DNA of 64,000 bases from Rhizobium sp. NXC24 (lineage in GTDB: Bacteria; Pseudomonadota; Alphaproteobacteria; Rhizobiales; Rhizobiaceae): contig NZ_CP024313.1 of assembly GCF_002944315.1 (NCBI RefSeq), forward strand, positions 62,001 to 126,000. Direction: 5' to 3'. Each line of letters begins with the position of its first letter. Within the stretch, counting starts at the first letter, position 1. Shown in pieces: positions 1 to 9,442 of the stretch. A model generated the notes under the pieces. That model saw only the letters and a list, made by a program, of their open reading frames with translations, was not told the origin of the DNA and did not search any database. Position numbers and translations under genes: made by a program.

Positions 1-2142
1 ATGGCATTCACCATGGCGGCTTCTGCCAAGACCCCGATGACCACTGTTGCCAAGCCGATCGATTCCAACCCTAACAACGCTCCCAACGACGCCGCCGACC
101 CTCGCGCCTATCTGAATGAGATCGACGGCGAAAAGGCGGTTGTCTGGGTCAAGGCGCATAACCAATCAACCGTCAACAAACTGTCGAAAGATCCACGCTA
201 TGGCGAATATCAGGCTGACATTCTGAAGATCCTGCACGCCACCGATCGCATTGTTCCGCCCGGCTTCGTGCATGGCGGCATGATCGACAACTTTTGGCAG
301 GACGGCACGCACGTGCAGGGTCTATGGCGGCGTACGAGCTGGGAAGCCTACAGGTCTGGAAGCCCGCAATGGCACGTCGTTCTTGACGTCGAGGCGCTGT
401 CCAAACTCGAGGATAAGACCTGGGTGCTCAGAAGCGAGAACTGCCTGCCGCCCGTCGACAATCTGTGCCTGCTCAGCCTGTCTGATGGCGGCAAGGATGC
501 AGATGTGGTGCGCGAATTCGACATCGCCAAGGGCGAGTTCGTTAAGGAAGGCTTCGTCCTGCCCGAGGGCAAGCAGTCGGCAACTTGGGTGGACGAGAAC
601 ACCATCTACGTGACCCGGGAATGGAGGCCGGGCGAAGTGACGACTTCCGGCTACGGCTACGTTACCAAGGTGCTAAAGCGGGGCCAGAGCCTGGATCAGG
701 CGGTCGAGATTTTTCGCGGCGACAAGAAAGACGTCTCGTCTGGACGCAGCGTGATGCGCGACATTGATGGCAAGTATGTGATGGACATCTCCTATCGGGG
801 CCTCGACTCCTTCAACACAGAACTAGCCTTTTATCCGAACGGTCACACCGATAACCACAAGGTTGTTCTGCCATTCCCGACCACAGCTGCTTTAAGTCGC
901 TACTTCAAGGGCCAGGCAATCTACACTTTGAAGTCGGACTGGGTCTCGGCCAAGGGCACCGTCTTCCACAACGGAGCGATTATCGCTTTCGATCTCCGCG
1001 CGGCACTCGCCGATCCGGCACATGTCGAACCACTTGTGCTGTTCATGCCCAACGACCACCAGTCTGTTCAAGGGATTACCCAGACCAAGAACCGCCTCGT
1101 GCTGTCGATCCAGACGGATGTCAGCAGCGAGCTACGTAGCTTCGATTTCGGCGAGAATGGCTGGACATCCTTTAAGTTGGCACTGCCGGAAAATGCGACT
1201 TTGTCCGTGACCTCCAGCGACAATGAGAGCGATCACCTGTTCATCTTCTCGGAAAGTTTTCTTGAACCTTCAACCCTTTTTTACGCCGATGCTGCAAGCG
1301 GCAATGTCGAGAAGCTCAAGTCGAGCCCGGAACGCTTCGATGCTGAAGACTTGCAAGTACAGCAGTTCTGGGCGACCTCGGAGGATGGAACGAAGGTTCC
1401 GTACTTCCTTGTGGCGCGCAAGGACATTAAGCTCGACGGCACGAACCCGACCATTCTTTATGCTTATGGCGGTTTTGAAATTTCAATGCGTCCCACCTAT
1501 TTGGCAGCGCTTGGCAAGTTGTGGCTGGAAAAGGGGGGTGCCTACGCGCTGGCCAATATACGAGGGGGTGGCGAATTCGGACCAAAATGGCACGAGGCCG
1601 GTTTGAAAACCCATCGTCAGCGCGTCTATGACGACTTCCAGGCTGTGGCCCAGGACCTGATCGCGAAGAAGGTTACCTCGGCACCGCATCTCGGGATCAT
1701 GGGTGGTTCGAACGGCGGCCTGCTGATGGGCGTGCAACTGACCGAGCGCCCTGATCTATGGAACGCGGCCGTGATCCAGGTGCCGCTTCTCGACATGGTC
1801 AACTTCACCCACATGTCGGCAGGAGCCTCGTGGCAGGGCGAATATGGCAATCCGGACGATCCGGTCGAAGGCGCCTTCCTGCGCTCAATCTCGCCTTATC
1901 ATAACGTCAGGGCGGGTGTGGCCTATCCGGAACCTTTCTTCGAAACTTCGACCAAAGATGACCGCGTCGGTCCGGTGCACGCGCGCAAAATGGCCGCCCT
2001 GTTCGAAGATATGGGTCTGCCCTTCTACTATTATGAAAACATCGAGGGGGGCCACGCCGCTGCCGCCAACCTGCAGGAACGCGCGCGCCTCTACGCGCTC
2101 GAATACACCTACATGTCTCAAAAACTCATGGACAATAAGTGA
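1..2142 (+). CDS. Prolyl oligopeptidase family serine peptidase (S9A)
   Basis: 713-residue protein in which an N-terminal beta-propeller-like half precedes an alpha/beta-hydrolase domain (from about residue 460). The catalytic serine is Ser570 in GGSNGG, the acid is Asp653 or Asp654 in TKDDRV, and the histidine is His685 in EGGHAAA, so the triad is complete. The family cleaves short peptides, usually after proline, and normally acts in the cytoplasm; I see no signal peptide. The length fits the family. Similar peptidases occur on rhizobial symbiotic plasmids, but the role there is unknown to me. The reading frame is open from base 1 of the window, so an upstream start cannot be excluded, and the first in-frame ATG may not be the true one. 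The substrate cannot be told from sequence. Confidence 0.85.
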   Translation: MAFTMAASAKTPMTTVAKPIDSNPNNAPNDAADPRAYLNEIDGEKAVVWVKAHNQSTVNKLSKDPRYGEYQADILKILHATDRIVPPGFVHGGMIDNFWQDGTHVQGLWRRTSWEAYRSGSPQWHVVLDVEALSKLEDKTWVLRSENCLPPVDNLCLLSLSDGGKDADVVREFDIAKGEFVKEGFVLPEGKQSATWVDENTIYVTREWRPGEVTTSGYGYVTKVLKRGQSLDQAVEIFRGDKKDVSSGRSVMRDIDGKYVMDISYRGLDSFNTELAFYPNGHTDNHKVVLPFPTTAALSRYFKGQAIYTLKSDWVSAKGTVFHNGAIIAFDLRAALADPAHVEPLVLFMPNDHQSVQGITQTKNRLVLSIQTDVSSELRSFDFGENGWTSFKLALPENATLSVTSSDNESDHLFIFSESFLEPSTLFYADAASGNVEKLKSSPERFDAEDLQVQQFWATSEDGTKVPYFLVARKDIKLDGTNPTILYAYGGFEISMRPTYLAALGKLWLEKGGAYALANIRGGGEFGPKWHEAGLKTHRQRVYDDFQAVAQDLIAKKVTSAPHLGIMGGSNGGLLMGVQLTERPDLWNAAVIQVPLLDMVNFTHMSAGASWQGEYGNPDDPVEGAFLRSISPYHNVRAGVAYPEPFFETSTKDDRVGPVHARKMAALFEDMGLPFYYYENIEGGHAAAANLQERARLYALEYTYMSQKLMDNK

Positions 2143-2332
2143 GCCTGGACCCTCCCAAGTGGAACGGATTTGCAATCCGCTCGTGTAAAGGATCGCACCA
2201 TTGAAGCGTGCGTTTCTTTGGCAGCGGACACTGACGACAAAACCGGATTGTATCAAGCGCCACTCCCTCTTCCGCGCTCTGAAGACTTATCTGGTCATGC
2301 GTAAGATCGCCTTACGTCCCTCGAGAATTTCT

Positions 2333-2348
2333 TGGCACGGTATTTGAT
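2333..2348 (+). promoter_or_regulatory. Imperfect sigma-54-like -24/-12 element before doxX
   Basis: TGGCACG, four bases, then TTGAT. The -24 half is perfect but the -12 half has GA instead of GC. About 150 bases upstream, TGT-N10-ACC (near 2180) is one base away from a NifA upstream site. The site lies about 100 bases before the DoxX gene, in the otherwise empty gap 2143-2449. The -12 mismatch makes it doubtful. Confidence 0.3.
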
Positions 2349-2449
2349 TTGATCAACGCAGGTTCGTTTCTATCGACTCCGGCGTCCCTGATCCGAATGC
2401 CGGTCGACCGGAAATTTGTTACGAGACAACTGGAAAACTGGAGACTGCT

Positions 2450-2854
2450 TTGGAGGATGATTCAAAACGTGAGCAGACGGCACTTGCCGTGCTCAGAATC
2501 GTTACCGCGCTGCTGCTCATTGAACATGGCGCCATGAAGCTAGTCGGATTCCCCGCGCTCGGCGTGGGCAGAGCAGGGGACGAAGGTAATTTATCCACTC
2601 TAATGCTGATTTTAAGCCTTCGGGAGGTGTTCGGCGGCCTGGCTGTGCTGACTGGCCTCCTGACTAGACCGGTTGCACTCCTTTTGTCCGGGCAGATGGG
2701 CCTCGGCTACTGGACTACCCATTTCTCAGGCAAGAGCGTCTTTCCCATGCTGAACGGCGGCGATGATATGCTCCTGTTTGGCTTCATCTTCCTTTATCTG
2801 GCCTTTACAGGACCCGGGGCGTGGAGCTTTGACGCAAAGTTGAAGCGAATATGA
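2450..2854 (+). CDS. DoxX family membrane protein
   Basis: 134 residues with four hydrophobic stretches (about 10-30, 50-70, 75-95 and 105-125), typical of DoxX/SURF4-like inner-membrane proteins. The family is linked to thiol or redox homeostasis, but the biochemical role is unsettled. The motif LRIVTALLLIEHGAMKL and the C-terminal FLYLAFTGPGAWS are family-like. The start is the ATG after TTGGAGG. A decayed copy lies inverted at 6820-7075, and its sequence matches this gene from just upstream of the start codon, so the two arose by duplication. A possible but imperfect sigma-54 element lies about 100 bases upstream. Confidence 0.85.
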   Translation: MEDDSKREQTALAVLRIVTALLLIEHGAMKLVGFPALGVGRAGDEGNLSTLMLILSLREVFGGLAVLTGLLTRPVALLLSGQMGLGYWTTHFSGKSVFPMLNGGDDMLLFGFIFLYLAFTGPGAWSFDAKLKRI

Positions 2855-3348
2855 GAGGGGCTTCGCGACTGCAGCGAGAACAGTCATGTGTCCGGATCCA
2901 GCCATGTTGAGTTTCCAGCTTTGGATCGTATCGGGAAGTCGCCGTATGACATGTGGTCAGCAAACATGCTGAAGCTCTCTCAGACTACCAATACTTTTGA
3001 TCGCGCGACAACCGGTATTTTTGCGGTTGACAACGCCGATGGCCTTTCGACATAGCTAGTCACCGACATTAGGTCGACAATAAACGGGTCGAGGTGGAAC
3101 CCACCCCGGGCGCTGTTTACTGCTGTGCTCGTAATCGGCCACTCAATTCAGTCGGCGCTGATGAGGCGAAGGAGGCTGAAGATCCGAAGGACGGAATGTC
3201 ATGCCTGACAATACTCGGATAAGAGTGGGAAGGGAAAACTCCGGCAAGCTATATTCAATTAAAAAATGGTTGTCGCAAGCTCTATGAAACCCGAGAGACG
3301 ATCTTGTATGAACCGACAGGAACGATCTCGCTGGCACCTGGAGAACAC
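2855..3348. other. Intergenic, no gene assigned; coding-like stretch without a start
   Basis: About 490 bases between doxX and the AraC gene. An open stretch of about 60 codons on the + strand, ending at the TAG near 3052, reads like protein but has no convincing start, no RBS and no family I recognise. It may be the tail of a lost gene. No nod box or -24/-12 element was seen. Confidence 0.3.
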
Positions 3349-4365
3349 ATGATGGAAAATAGCGCAGATGATGCCGTTTTTCGATATCGCGGCTCAACGT
3401 TCGACAGCATGATCGAAACTCTCAGCGAGGTTTTCGGGACATTCGACGCTGAACTCGTCAGTCGCTCGCAAGACTTCCATTGGGGGATCGATCTTTCGGC
3501 CTGTGAAGGCGCCGTATTGATTACCGGTTCCCATCAGGATGGGTTTCAGTTCCGTGCGGAATGGTGCTCGGGCGCAACGGAGCATCTATCGATCGTGGTG
3601 CCGCGCAGCGGTGGCATGGGGGTTACCTACGGTCCGCGCACCGCCGAGGCAGCACAAGGGAAATTGCTGCTTTACCGGAATTTCGAGCCTGACGGCATCG
3701 TGATGCACGGGCAATCCAATCTTATAGATGAGCTGGTGCTTGATTGGTCCTTATTCCAACGGGCAATTGGCGAGACTTTCGACGTGCCTTTCAATGGCTC
3801 CCTCGACCTCTTGCCTGAGCTGGATCTGTCAACGCCAGTTGGTCGCACGATCGGCAATCTCACCGAAACAATCATCGACGGATTACGCGATAATGGTCCG
3901 CTTTTGAAGTCTCCTATAGCCATGGCACATATTTCGCAGGCGCTCGCCGATGTGGTGATAAGGATGGTGCCTCATCGGCTATTGCATCTACTGGATAGGA
4001 AACCCAGCATGATCGCTCCCAGACATGTTCGACGCGGCATCGAGTTCATGCGAGCCAATATCGACCAGCCGATTACAATGCCGATGGTGGCAGAAGCAGC
4101 GGGTGTTTCCACCCGAGCACTCGAAGCTGGTTTTCGTGCTTTTAAGGACATGACACCCGCAGCCTATCTACAAATGCTTCGGTTGCGGGCAGCACGGGAG
4201 GACCTGCTAGATCCAGAGAACCGTATGCTTTTGAAAGACATCTGCCTGAAATGGGGATTCTTTCAGTTCGGAAGATTTTCCGCAGTTTATAGGGCGCACT
4301 ATGGAGAAAATCCGTCTGAAACAAGGAGACGGGCTTGCGGGTTGCATTCTTTCAGGACACCGTGA
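3349..4365 (+). CDS. AraC family transcriptional regulator (copy 1)
   Basis: 338 residues from the chosen start (ATG 3349; a second ATG follows at 3352). The start is set by alignment with the paralogue at 61678-62712, which begins at the equivalent place; the frame continues upstream to 3304. The N-terminal ~200 residues form a sensing domain (IVVPRSGGMGVTYG is shared by both copies). The C-terminal ~100 residues carry the two AraC helix-turn-helix units, with MPMVAEAAGVSTRALE as the first recognition region and ICLKWGFFQFGRFS as the second. Similar AraC proteins (y4fK type) sit on other rhizobial symbiotic replicons. It lies about 3 kb from nodD copy a, and its paralogue also neighbours nodD and nodA. 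The ligand and targets are unknown. Confidence 0.85.
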   Translation: MMENSADDAVFRYRGSTFDSMIETLSEVFGTFDAELVSRSQDFHWGIDLSACEGAVLITGSHQDGFQFRAEWCSGATEHLSIVVPRSGGMGVTYGPRTAEAAQGKLLLYRNFEPDGIVMHGQSNLIDELVLDWSLFQRAIGETFDVPFNGSLDLLPELDLSTPVGRTIGNLTETIIDGLRDNGPLLKSPIAMAHISQALADVVIRMVPHRLLHLLDRKPSMIAPRHVRRGIEFMRANIDQPITMPMVAEAAGVSTRALEAGFRAFKDMTPAAYLQMLRLRAAREDLLDPENRMLLKDICLKWGFFQFGRFSAVYRAHYGENPSETRRRACGLHSFRTP

Positions 4366-4624
4366 CGAAAAAAGAGGAATGACGCGGCCGATTGTTTTTT
4401 CAATACGAGACGAGCGCGCAGGACTTTCCACCCTTACCTTCTCCTCGTTATTCTTGCCGTCGGTTCCACAGCGTTGCAACTCCGTCAGTACGCGACAAAA
4501 ATCAGGTCGCAGACCCGCGAAGGCCGAGATCAGAAATCCAGAGCTAACGCACATCTTTAAATTTGTGCTGAACGTGCAAGTCGCAAAACAAAGCGTTCCT
4601 TGATCGTCACGGCGCTTTCGATGG

Positions 4625-5098
4625 CTATGCTTTGATGAGCACTGCCTCCTCCTTGGTCTGAAGCTGGACGGTCGTGCTGTAATATGGCCAGATATACGGA
4701 CCCCCGGCGCCCTGGTTTAGGTCTTGGTTGATCGCCTGGTAACCGGCAATATGCGGAGGTGAGGACTGACCCGTCACGAGCAACTGGAGAGCTGTGATGG
4801 GCTGTTTGCCGGGCTCGCCGTTTTTCCAGACCATGTAGATGAATTTTCCGCCTGCGCCTTCTTTCAAGTCTTGTCCGGTCCAACTCCAACCAGAGGGAGG
4901 GTTCGCCTGTGCTTGACTGTAAGCGACAAAGTCGACCGACGTCACCGGATTTTCCTGGCCTAAAGTGTAGCCGATGTAGATGTACTTTCCGCCCACGCCA
5001 GTATTCGTATCGATCGATAGGAATTCCCATGGCGGTTGATATCTCGGCCCGGGATTGTCATCGACCTGATTAGTCAATTGCTGAATTGGCGTAGCCAT
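4625..5098 (-). CDS. Triple-repeat protein resembling the MABP beta-prism domain
   Basis: 157 residues, starting at the ATG preceded by GAGGAG; the frame runs further upstream but without a better RBS. The protein is essentially three units of about 47 residues, each with a core of the form D-x-N/K-x-G-x-GG-x-Y/F-I-Y followed by a PIT/PVT-like strand. The GG pairs are at 36-37, 83-84 and 132-133; in the third unit the second half is worn. This three-fold pattern resembles the MABP (MVB12-associated beta-prism) domain, better known in eukaryotic membrane-trafficking proteins and found in some bacterial proteins. No signal peptide or membrane segment is visible. If the fold is right, lipid or membrane binding is an inference. 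It is transcribed alone; no regulatory site was recognised. Confidence 0.7.
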   Translation of the reverse strand: MATPIQQLTNQVDDNPGPRYQPPWEFLSIDTNTGVGGKYIYIGYTLGQENPVTSVDFVAYSQAQANPPSGWSWTGQDLKEGAGGKFIYMVWKNGEPGKQPITALQLLVTGQSSPPHIAGYQAINQDLNQGAGGPYIWPYYSTTVQLQTKEEAVLIKA

Positions 5099-5663
5099 TA
5101 GAATCTCCTCGGTTGGTAGAATGGTGAGTTGGTTGAGACTCCTCAACACGCGACACAACAGCACAATTCATGCCAAGGAAGAATCTAGCGGGCACACTGT
5201 ATCGGCACAAAACGAACGTCCGGTGTCCGGCGTTGTTCGATAAGCGCTCGGCTGGGTTCTGCACCGGGCGAATAACCACGCCGCGGACAAATCTGAGGTG
5301 AGTGAGACCTGCCAGGTTGAAGAGCACCAGTCACAAGGCAGCCAGAATGTTGTTATCTTGCTGCAATTCGGCGGCGCCAGGCTTGTCCTTGGAATGGGAT
5401 CGTGCGTCCCGACTCCCGCCAAACGGTGAGCCAAAGAACCGTGCCTAAAAAACGTTTGCTCTTGCCCTACGAAGACTGAAATGCCGTCGCTTTCAAAATG
5501 ACCGGTGGTCTCCTCTCGCTCGGTTTCTACCGGTCAACTGTTTGTAGCACGAGACGCCGATAGCCCCTTACGCAAAATGCGCTAGGCGAGAGTGGCAGCA
5601 GTCGAGAAGCATGACGCCGGCGGCTTGCCGATTGCTGCGGCGGCTCGTGGCGTGGCGATTACC
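5099..5663. other. Intergenic region, no gene recognised
   Basis: About 565 bases between the divergent MABP-like gene and the nod box at 5664. Short open frames on both strands lack an RBS and any recognisable family. Confidence 0.4.
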
Positions 5664-5711
5664 ATTTACGAAACGAATTGGTCTTATCCAAACAATCGAT
5701 TTTCAATCGCC
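5664..5711 (+). promoter_or_regulatory. nod box (NodD binding site) upstream of hydroxylase gene
   Basis: The 3' half, ATCCAAACAATCGATTTT at 5686-5703, matches the nod-box core perfectly, and CAATC follows. The 5' half is weaker: ATTTAC in place of ATCCAY at 5664, then AATT in place of RATG at the correct spacing. It reads toward the fatty acid hydroxylase gene, whose start is about 55 bases downstream. It is among the best nod boxes in the window and predicts flavonoid/NodD-dependent expression. Confidence 0.8.
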
Positions 5712-5765
5712 GCCTACATCGCATAGGGCATTTGCGTCGTTCGCCAATTCGTCGGAGCAATTCTT

Positions 5766-6686
5766 ATGTACGTTCTCGATTTTGAGGAGATGGCCCAGTT
5801 CTTCGTGAAATCGTTCACGCTGGTGGCGATTTTCGCTACGACATGCGTCGTACTCGAGGTGATCTTTCCGGCTTATCGATATAGCTTTGCCTCATACGTT
5901 CGGGGCGCGCGGAATTGGGTTATTCGCATTGGATGCGGCGCTGTAATCTGGCACTTGTACGCGGTGGGTCTGAAATTGTTAGGGATTAAGCCGCTCCTAA
6001 CCGTCAATTTTGGTGCCTTGCTTCACTCTAACGATCCAATTATTAACACGGGCCTCGCTGTCCTTTCAGGTGTGCTCGTCGCGATAGCCGGTGACTTCTT
6101 CTATTACTGGATGCATCGCGCTCAACATGCCGTTCCGTTCCTCTGGCGCCTGCATGCTACTCATCATTCAATTCGTGAACTGTCGGCCTGGAATTGCAAT
6201 CATCATCTTACCGAGCCGTTTGTATACGCATTGTTTGTCACGCTACCACTTACGCTGATTAACTTCGAATCAGGCGTTGTGCCCGTCATTGCCATGACGC
6301 TGATTACCTTTCAGGCCCACCTTTCTCACTCTAGCACACGTGTCAATCTTGGGCCGCTCCGATACATTATCGGCGACAACAAATTCCACCGCATTCACCA
6401 CTCGATGGAACCGCATCATCGGCATCGAAACTATGGGTTCTTTACGACGGTATGGGACACGATTTTCCGCACGGCATATTGGCCGAAAAAGGACGAGTGG
6501 CCGCAAGTTGGTCTCCGAGATCAGCCCGAACCACTCACCGTACGTGACTATTTTATGTTTCCGTTTGATAAGCGACGTTGGATCAGAACTAAGGTTGGGA
6601 ATCGTATTCGGGGAGTTGAGGCTGGCGGGTTGAACGCGGCGGAAAGAGATGGACCTGTTCGTTCGGATAGCAGTTCCGCAGCGTAA
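5766..6686 (+). CDS. Fatty acid hydroxylase / sterol desaturase family protein
   Basis: 306-residue integral membrane di-iron enzyme of the sterol desaturase / fatty acid hydroxylase superfamily. The histidine clusters are all present: HRAQH (about residue 118), HATHHS (about 130) and the late NKFHRIHH followed by HHRHRNYG (about 210-225). Several hydrophobic helices occur between about 10 and 180. Such enzymes use O2 and electrons to hydroxylate or desaturate lipids. The start is the ATG after CGGAG; an internal ATG at 5790 has its GAGGAG too close. The gene lies directly behind a nod box, so a role in tailoring the Nod-factor acyl chain, a membrane lipid or a hopanoid is inferred. The exact substrate cannot be read from sequence. 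Confidence 0.85.
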   Translation: MYVLDFEEMAQFFVKSFTLVAIFATTCVVLEVIFPAYRYSFASYVRGARNWVIRIGCGAVIWHLYAVGLKLLGIKPLLTVNFGALLHSNDPIINTGLAVLSGVLVAIAGDFFYYWMHRAQHAVPFLWRLHATHHSIRELSAWNCNHHLTEPFVYALFVTLPLTLINFESGVVPVIAMTLITFQAHLSHSSTRVNLGPLRYIIGDNKFHRIHHSMEPHHRHRNYGFFTTVWDTIFRTAYWPKKDEWPQVGLRDQPEPLTVRDYFMFPFDKRRWIRTKVGNRIRGVEAGGLNAAERDGPVRSDSSSAA

Positions 6687-6819
6687 GGTTCAAAGGGCTA
6701 GGGTCTGATCTAAACTTGTTGGCGCAAGCCTTGATCAGGAGGCTGCTTGATAAAAAGATCAGCAAGGCTGCGGCCCACCCTTCTGCTGATGATCCTGCCC
6801 GGCAAGTTGAGCACGAGGA

Positions 6820-7075
6820 TCGGTTCCATATCATCTTGGCATCAAAGCTCTCCGCTCCCGGCCAAGACCACATACAGGAAGACGAAGCGAAACAGGATCG
6901 CGGCATCGCCGCCGCCTGCTGGCAGCATGGGGCGAAAAATCAACTGCATTCCTGGCCGTCGCCCCGCCGTCAGAGGGGAAGCCAATTAGTTTCACAGGGC
7001 CATGTTCGGTGAATAGCCGCGCGGCAACAATCCTGAGCACGGCAAGTGCCGTCTGCTTGTTTTGAAATGCCCTTC
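6820..7075 (-). pseudogene. Decayed inverted copy of the DoxX gene
   Basis: On the minus strand, bases 7075 to about 6965 closely match the start of the doxX gene at 2450, including GCAGACGGCACTTGCCGTGC. The start codon is lost (ATG to GCA), and small indels put the following LRIV-RLFTEHG-VKLIGFP segment in another frame. About 65 codons of the middle are deleted. The match resumes with PML-GGGDAAILF-FVFLY and ends near FDAK, again in a shifted frame. It cannot make a DoxX protein. Confidence 0.75.
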
Positions 7076-7518
7076 AAAGTAGTATTGAGCCTCTTCCTCT
7101 CATCGTAAACTCCCGGTCTAACGCCACCGTACTAGAAGGCGCTCGACCGTTGGGATGAACCGAATTAATCTCTGGCAAAATCACCAAGAGAAATTCGCAG
7201 AGGACATAAAACCCTTGTTACGCAGGAATGGACAGATCTTTCCGGGCGCCGAAGGGGGCTGCCCCGGACCATCGGCTACGCAGGAAGGCCTGCCGTTCAC
7301 TCGCTGAAGTTCACCGCGATGCGGTGCGGATCGCTCTTTCTTTCAACTGTATGGGGCCGCTATCGGACAGCGCCATATTCATTTTTCCGCTCAATATGCG
7401 ATTTGCGAAGAAAGTTTTCACAACGCGTCTTTGCGCTGTGAAAACGTCAATTTGTATTACTAATGAGGAGTACTAATAGGTTTGGATGGCGTACATACGC
7501 GCTGTGGATAGATAAGAT
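7076..7518. other. nodD upstream region, no gene recognised
   Basis: About 440 bases before nodD copy a. I found no convincing nod box, -24/-12 element or RNA gene. The part next to nodD is AT-rich, as expected for a promoter. Confidence 0.4.
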
Positions 7519-8493
7519 ATGCGGTTCAATGGTCTTGACCTAAATCTCCTAGTTGCGCTCGACGCCCTGATGAGCGAGCGTAATTTGACGGCGGCGGCGC
7601 GCAGCATCAACCTGAGCCAACCTGCCATGAGCGCTGCCGTCTCCCGACTGCGCACCTATTTCCAAGATGAGCTGTTTACGATGGCCGGCCGTGAATTTAT
7701 CCCCACCCGGCGGGCGGAAGGTATTGCGCCCGCGGTGCGCGAGGCTCTGCTGCAGATTCAGCTCTCGATTATTTCCAGGGAGCCGTTTGACCCGGCCAGG
7801 TCGGATCGCCGCTTCAAGATTGTACTTTCCGATTACGTCACACTCGTGTTTTTCGAAAGGATTGCAGAGCGTGTCGCGCGAGAAGCTCCCGGCATCAGCT
7901 TCGAATTTCTTCCCCCCGGCGACGATACGGAGGATCTTCTTCGGCGCGGCGACGTTGATTTTTTCATTCTGCCCGAAATATTCATGTCAAACGCCCATCC
8001 CCAAGCGAGACTGTTCGATGATGTCCACGTGTGCGTAGGCTGCAGCTCGAACAAGCAACTGGAAGAGCCATTTACGTACGAGAAATACATGTCGATGGGG
8101 CACGTTGTAGCCAAATTCTATACGAGGAGGCCGGGGCTCGCGGAATCGTGCCTCCTCGAGCACGGTCGCGAGCGGCGTATCGACGTCGTCGTACATGGAT
8201 TCAGCATGATTCCGTCCATGGTATCAGGCAATGAGCGCATAGGAACCATGCCCTTACGGCTGGCGCAGCATTTCGCAAGAACAATGCCACTGCGGATCGT
8301 CGAGCTTCCGCTGCCACGACCCCTTCCGTTCACCGAAGCCGTTCAATGGCATGAACTTCACAATGGTGATCCGGGAAGCGTCTGGATGCGCGAAATGCTG
8401 TTTGCGGAGGCGTCCCGCATGGATTCGCCGATTGCCACGACCGCGCCGCTCAGCAACCCAAACCAGCACGAATGTTGTCCGGCACACCTATGA
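7519..8493 (+). CDS. nodD: NodD, LysR-type nodulation regulator (copy a)
   Basis: 324 residues. It starts with the canonical NodD N-terminus [17 protein letters not shown] and the helix-turn-helix [19 protein letters not shown] (about residues 28-46). The rest is the inducer-binding domain with NodD hallmarks such as the FILPEIFMS and PLRLAQHFA segments. NodD binds nod boxes and activates them in the presence of flavonoids. This copy is very like copy b (13977-14966) and less like copy c (60531-61469). It is not divergent from a nodABC operon, unlike a classical nodD1. Three copies suggest different inducer ranges. Which numbered nodD it is cannot be decided here. Confidence 0.95.
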   Translation: MRFNGLDLNLLVALDALMSERNLTAAARSINLSQPAMSAAVSRLRTYFQDELFTMAGREFIPTRRAEGIAPAVREALLQIQLSIISREPFDPARSDRRFKIVLSDYVTLVFFERIAERVAREAPGISFEFLPPGDDTEDLLRRGDVDFFILPEIFMSNAHPQARLFDDVHVCVGCSSNKQLEEPFTYEKYMSMGHVVAKFYTRRPGLAESCLLEHGRERRIDVVVHGFSMIPSMVSGNERIGTMPLRLAQHFARTMPLRIVELPLPRPLPFTEAVQWHELHNGDPGSVWMREMLFAEASRMDSPIATTAPLSNPNQHECCPAHL

Positions 8494-8536
8494 TCCGAAA
8501 ACTTCATTGGGCCATCACTGTTAAATGGCTGCCATA

Positions 8537-8557
8537 GCGCCGTTTCCGGAGCGGCGC
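8537..8557 (+). terminator. Possible hairpin after nodD copy a
   Basis: GCGCCG and CGGCGC form a 6-bp stem with a 9-base loop about 45 bases after the nodD stop. There is no clear T-run. The rest of 8494-9019 holds no gene I can support. Confidence 0.3.
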
Positions 8558-9019
8558 CTTAATCCTCCCGGCAAGTTTGACTTTCCCGCGCCGTCTCGCC
8601 GACCGCTTTGACAATGGGATTAGGTTAACGCTGGGGATTTCAGTTCAACGGGTAGCCGAGCGCGATCATCGCTCATTCATGACCTCCCGTTTTACCTGTC
8701 GGTCTGCCGCTTAACGATGTCGGAGATGCGACTACGCCGTGAGAGCTACTTGGGTGATCTTGTTCGACAGTGGCACTTTGAGCCATTAGCAGATCCGGAT
8801 AATGCACAAGTCCGCCGAAGAGTAAATGATTGCGTCCATTGCTCGTATGTGACTGCTGGGCTGCCGGAAAATTGCCGCACAGTATCTTGTTGACGTGCGC
8901 ACCACCCGTTTGAAGCAATGTCGCGGACGTTGTGATGAAAAACCCTGGTCAACGCCGTGCCAAGATTGTAGGGCTTGGCGCGGCCATGGCGGCAAATGGA
9001 TTGGTGATCGTAGCGTCGC

Positions 9020-9442
9020 TCACTGCTCTGTGGGTCCGGATTTCTGCAGTTTATCCTCAAGTTTCTTAACGAGAACAGGGTCCTTCTGTGCAGCCGACAG
9101 AATCTCGTTGTATTCGTCCACCGAAATATTGGCAGAGGTCTGAACGGCCTGTATCATCTGTTTTCTTGCCTCGCTCCGTAGCTCTTGCTTCGCTGTCTCA
9201 TCCGGCGCCGCCTCGATCCTGGCCGCATACTCCTGCCTAATCTTGCCCACTTGGAGATACGCGAGGGCAAAAGCTTCGATCTTTTGGTCACTGATGCTCG
9301 TAGCCCCACCATTGCCATCTGGTTGTCCTTGGGCGGGTTGCTTTTCTTGCGGCGTTTGCTGCGCCGGCGCAGGATTGCTGAGAAACATCAAGCCCAAAAA
9401 CGCGGCGGCCAACGATGCGGCAGAGATGTAACGATCGATCAT
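9020..9442 (-). CDS. Secreted DUF4168 family protein
   Basis: 140 residues from the ATG preceded by GAGGAA (an ATG five codons upstream is also possible). A signal peptide (AASLAAAFLGLMFLSNPAPAQ) ends near residue 25. A Q/P-rich linker follows, then the DUF4168 region: SDQKIEAFALAYLQV, a charged helical middle and SVDEYNEILSAAQ. DUF4168 proteins are small exported alpha-helical proteins of unknown function, common in cyanobacteria and alphaproteobacteria. It is a single-gene unit between nodD copy a and y4wF, convergent with nodD. No symbiotic regulatory site was seen upstream. Confidence 0.8.
   Translation of the reverse strand: MIDRYISAASLAAAFLGLMFLSNPAPAQQTPQEKQPAQGQPDGNGGATSISDQKIEAFALAYLQVGKIRQEYAARIEAAPDETAKQELRSEARKQMIQAVQTSANISVDEYNEILSAAQKDPVLVKKLEDKLQKSGPTEQ

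Noticed and set aside
5110..5150. Nod-box-like bases just before the MABP-like gene
   Set aside because: Only the last part (TACCAACC region) matches, the 5' half is absent, and it would be 15 bases from the start codon.
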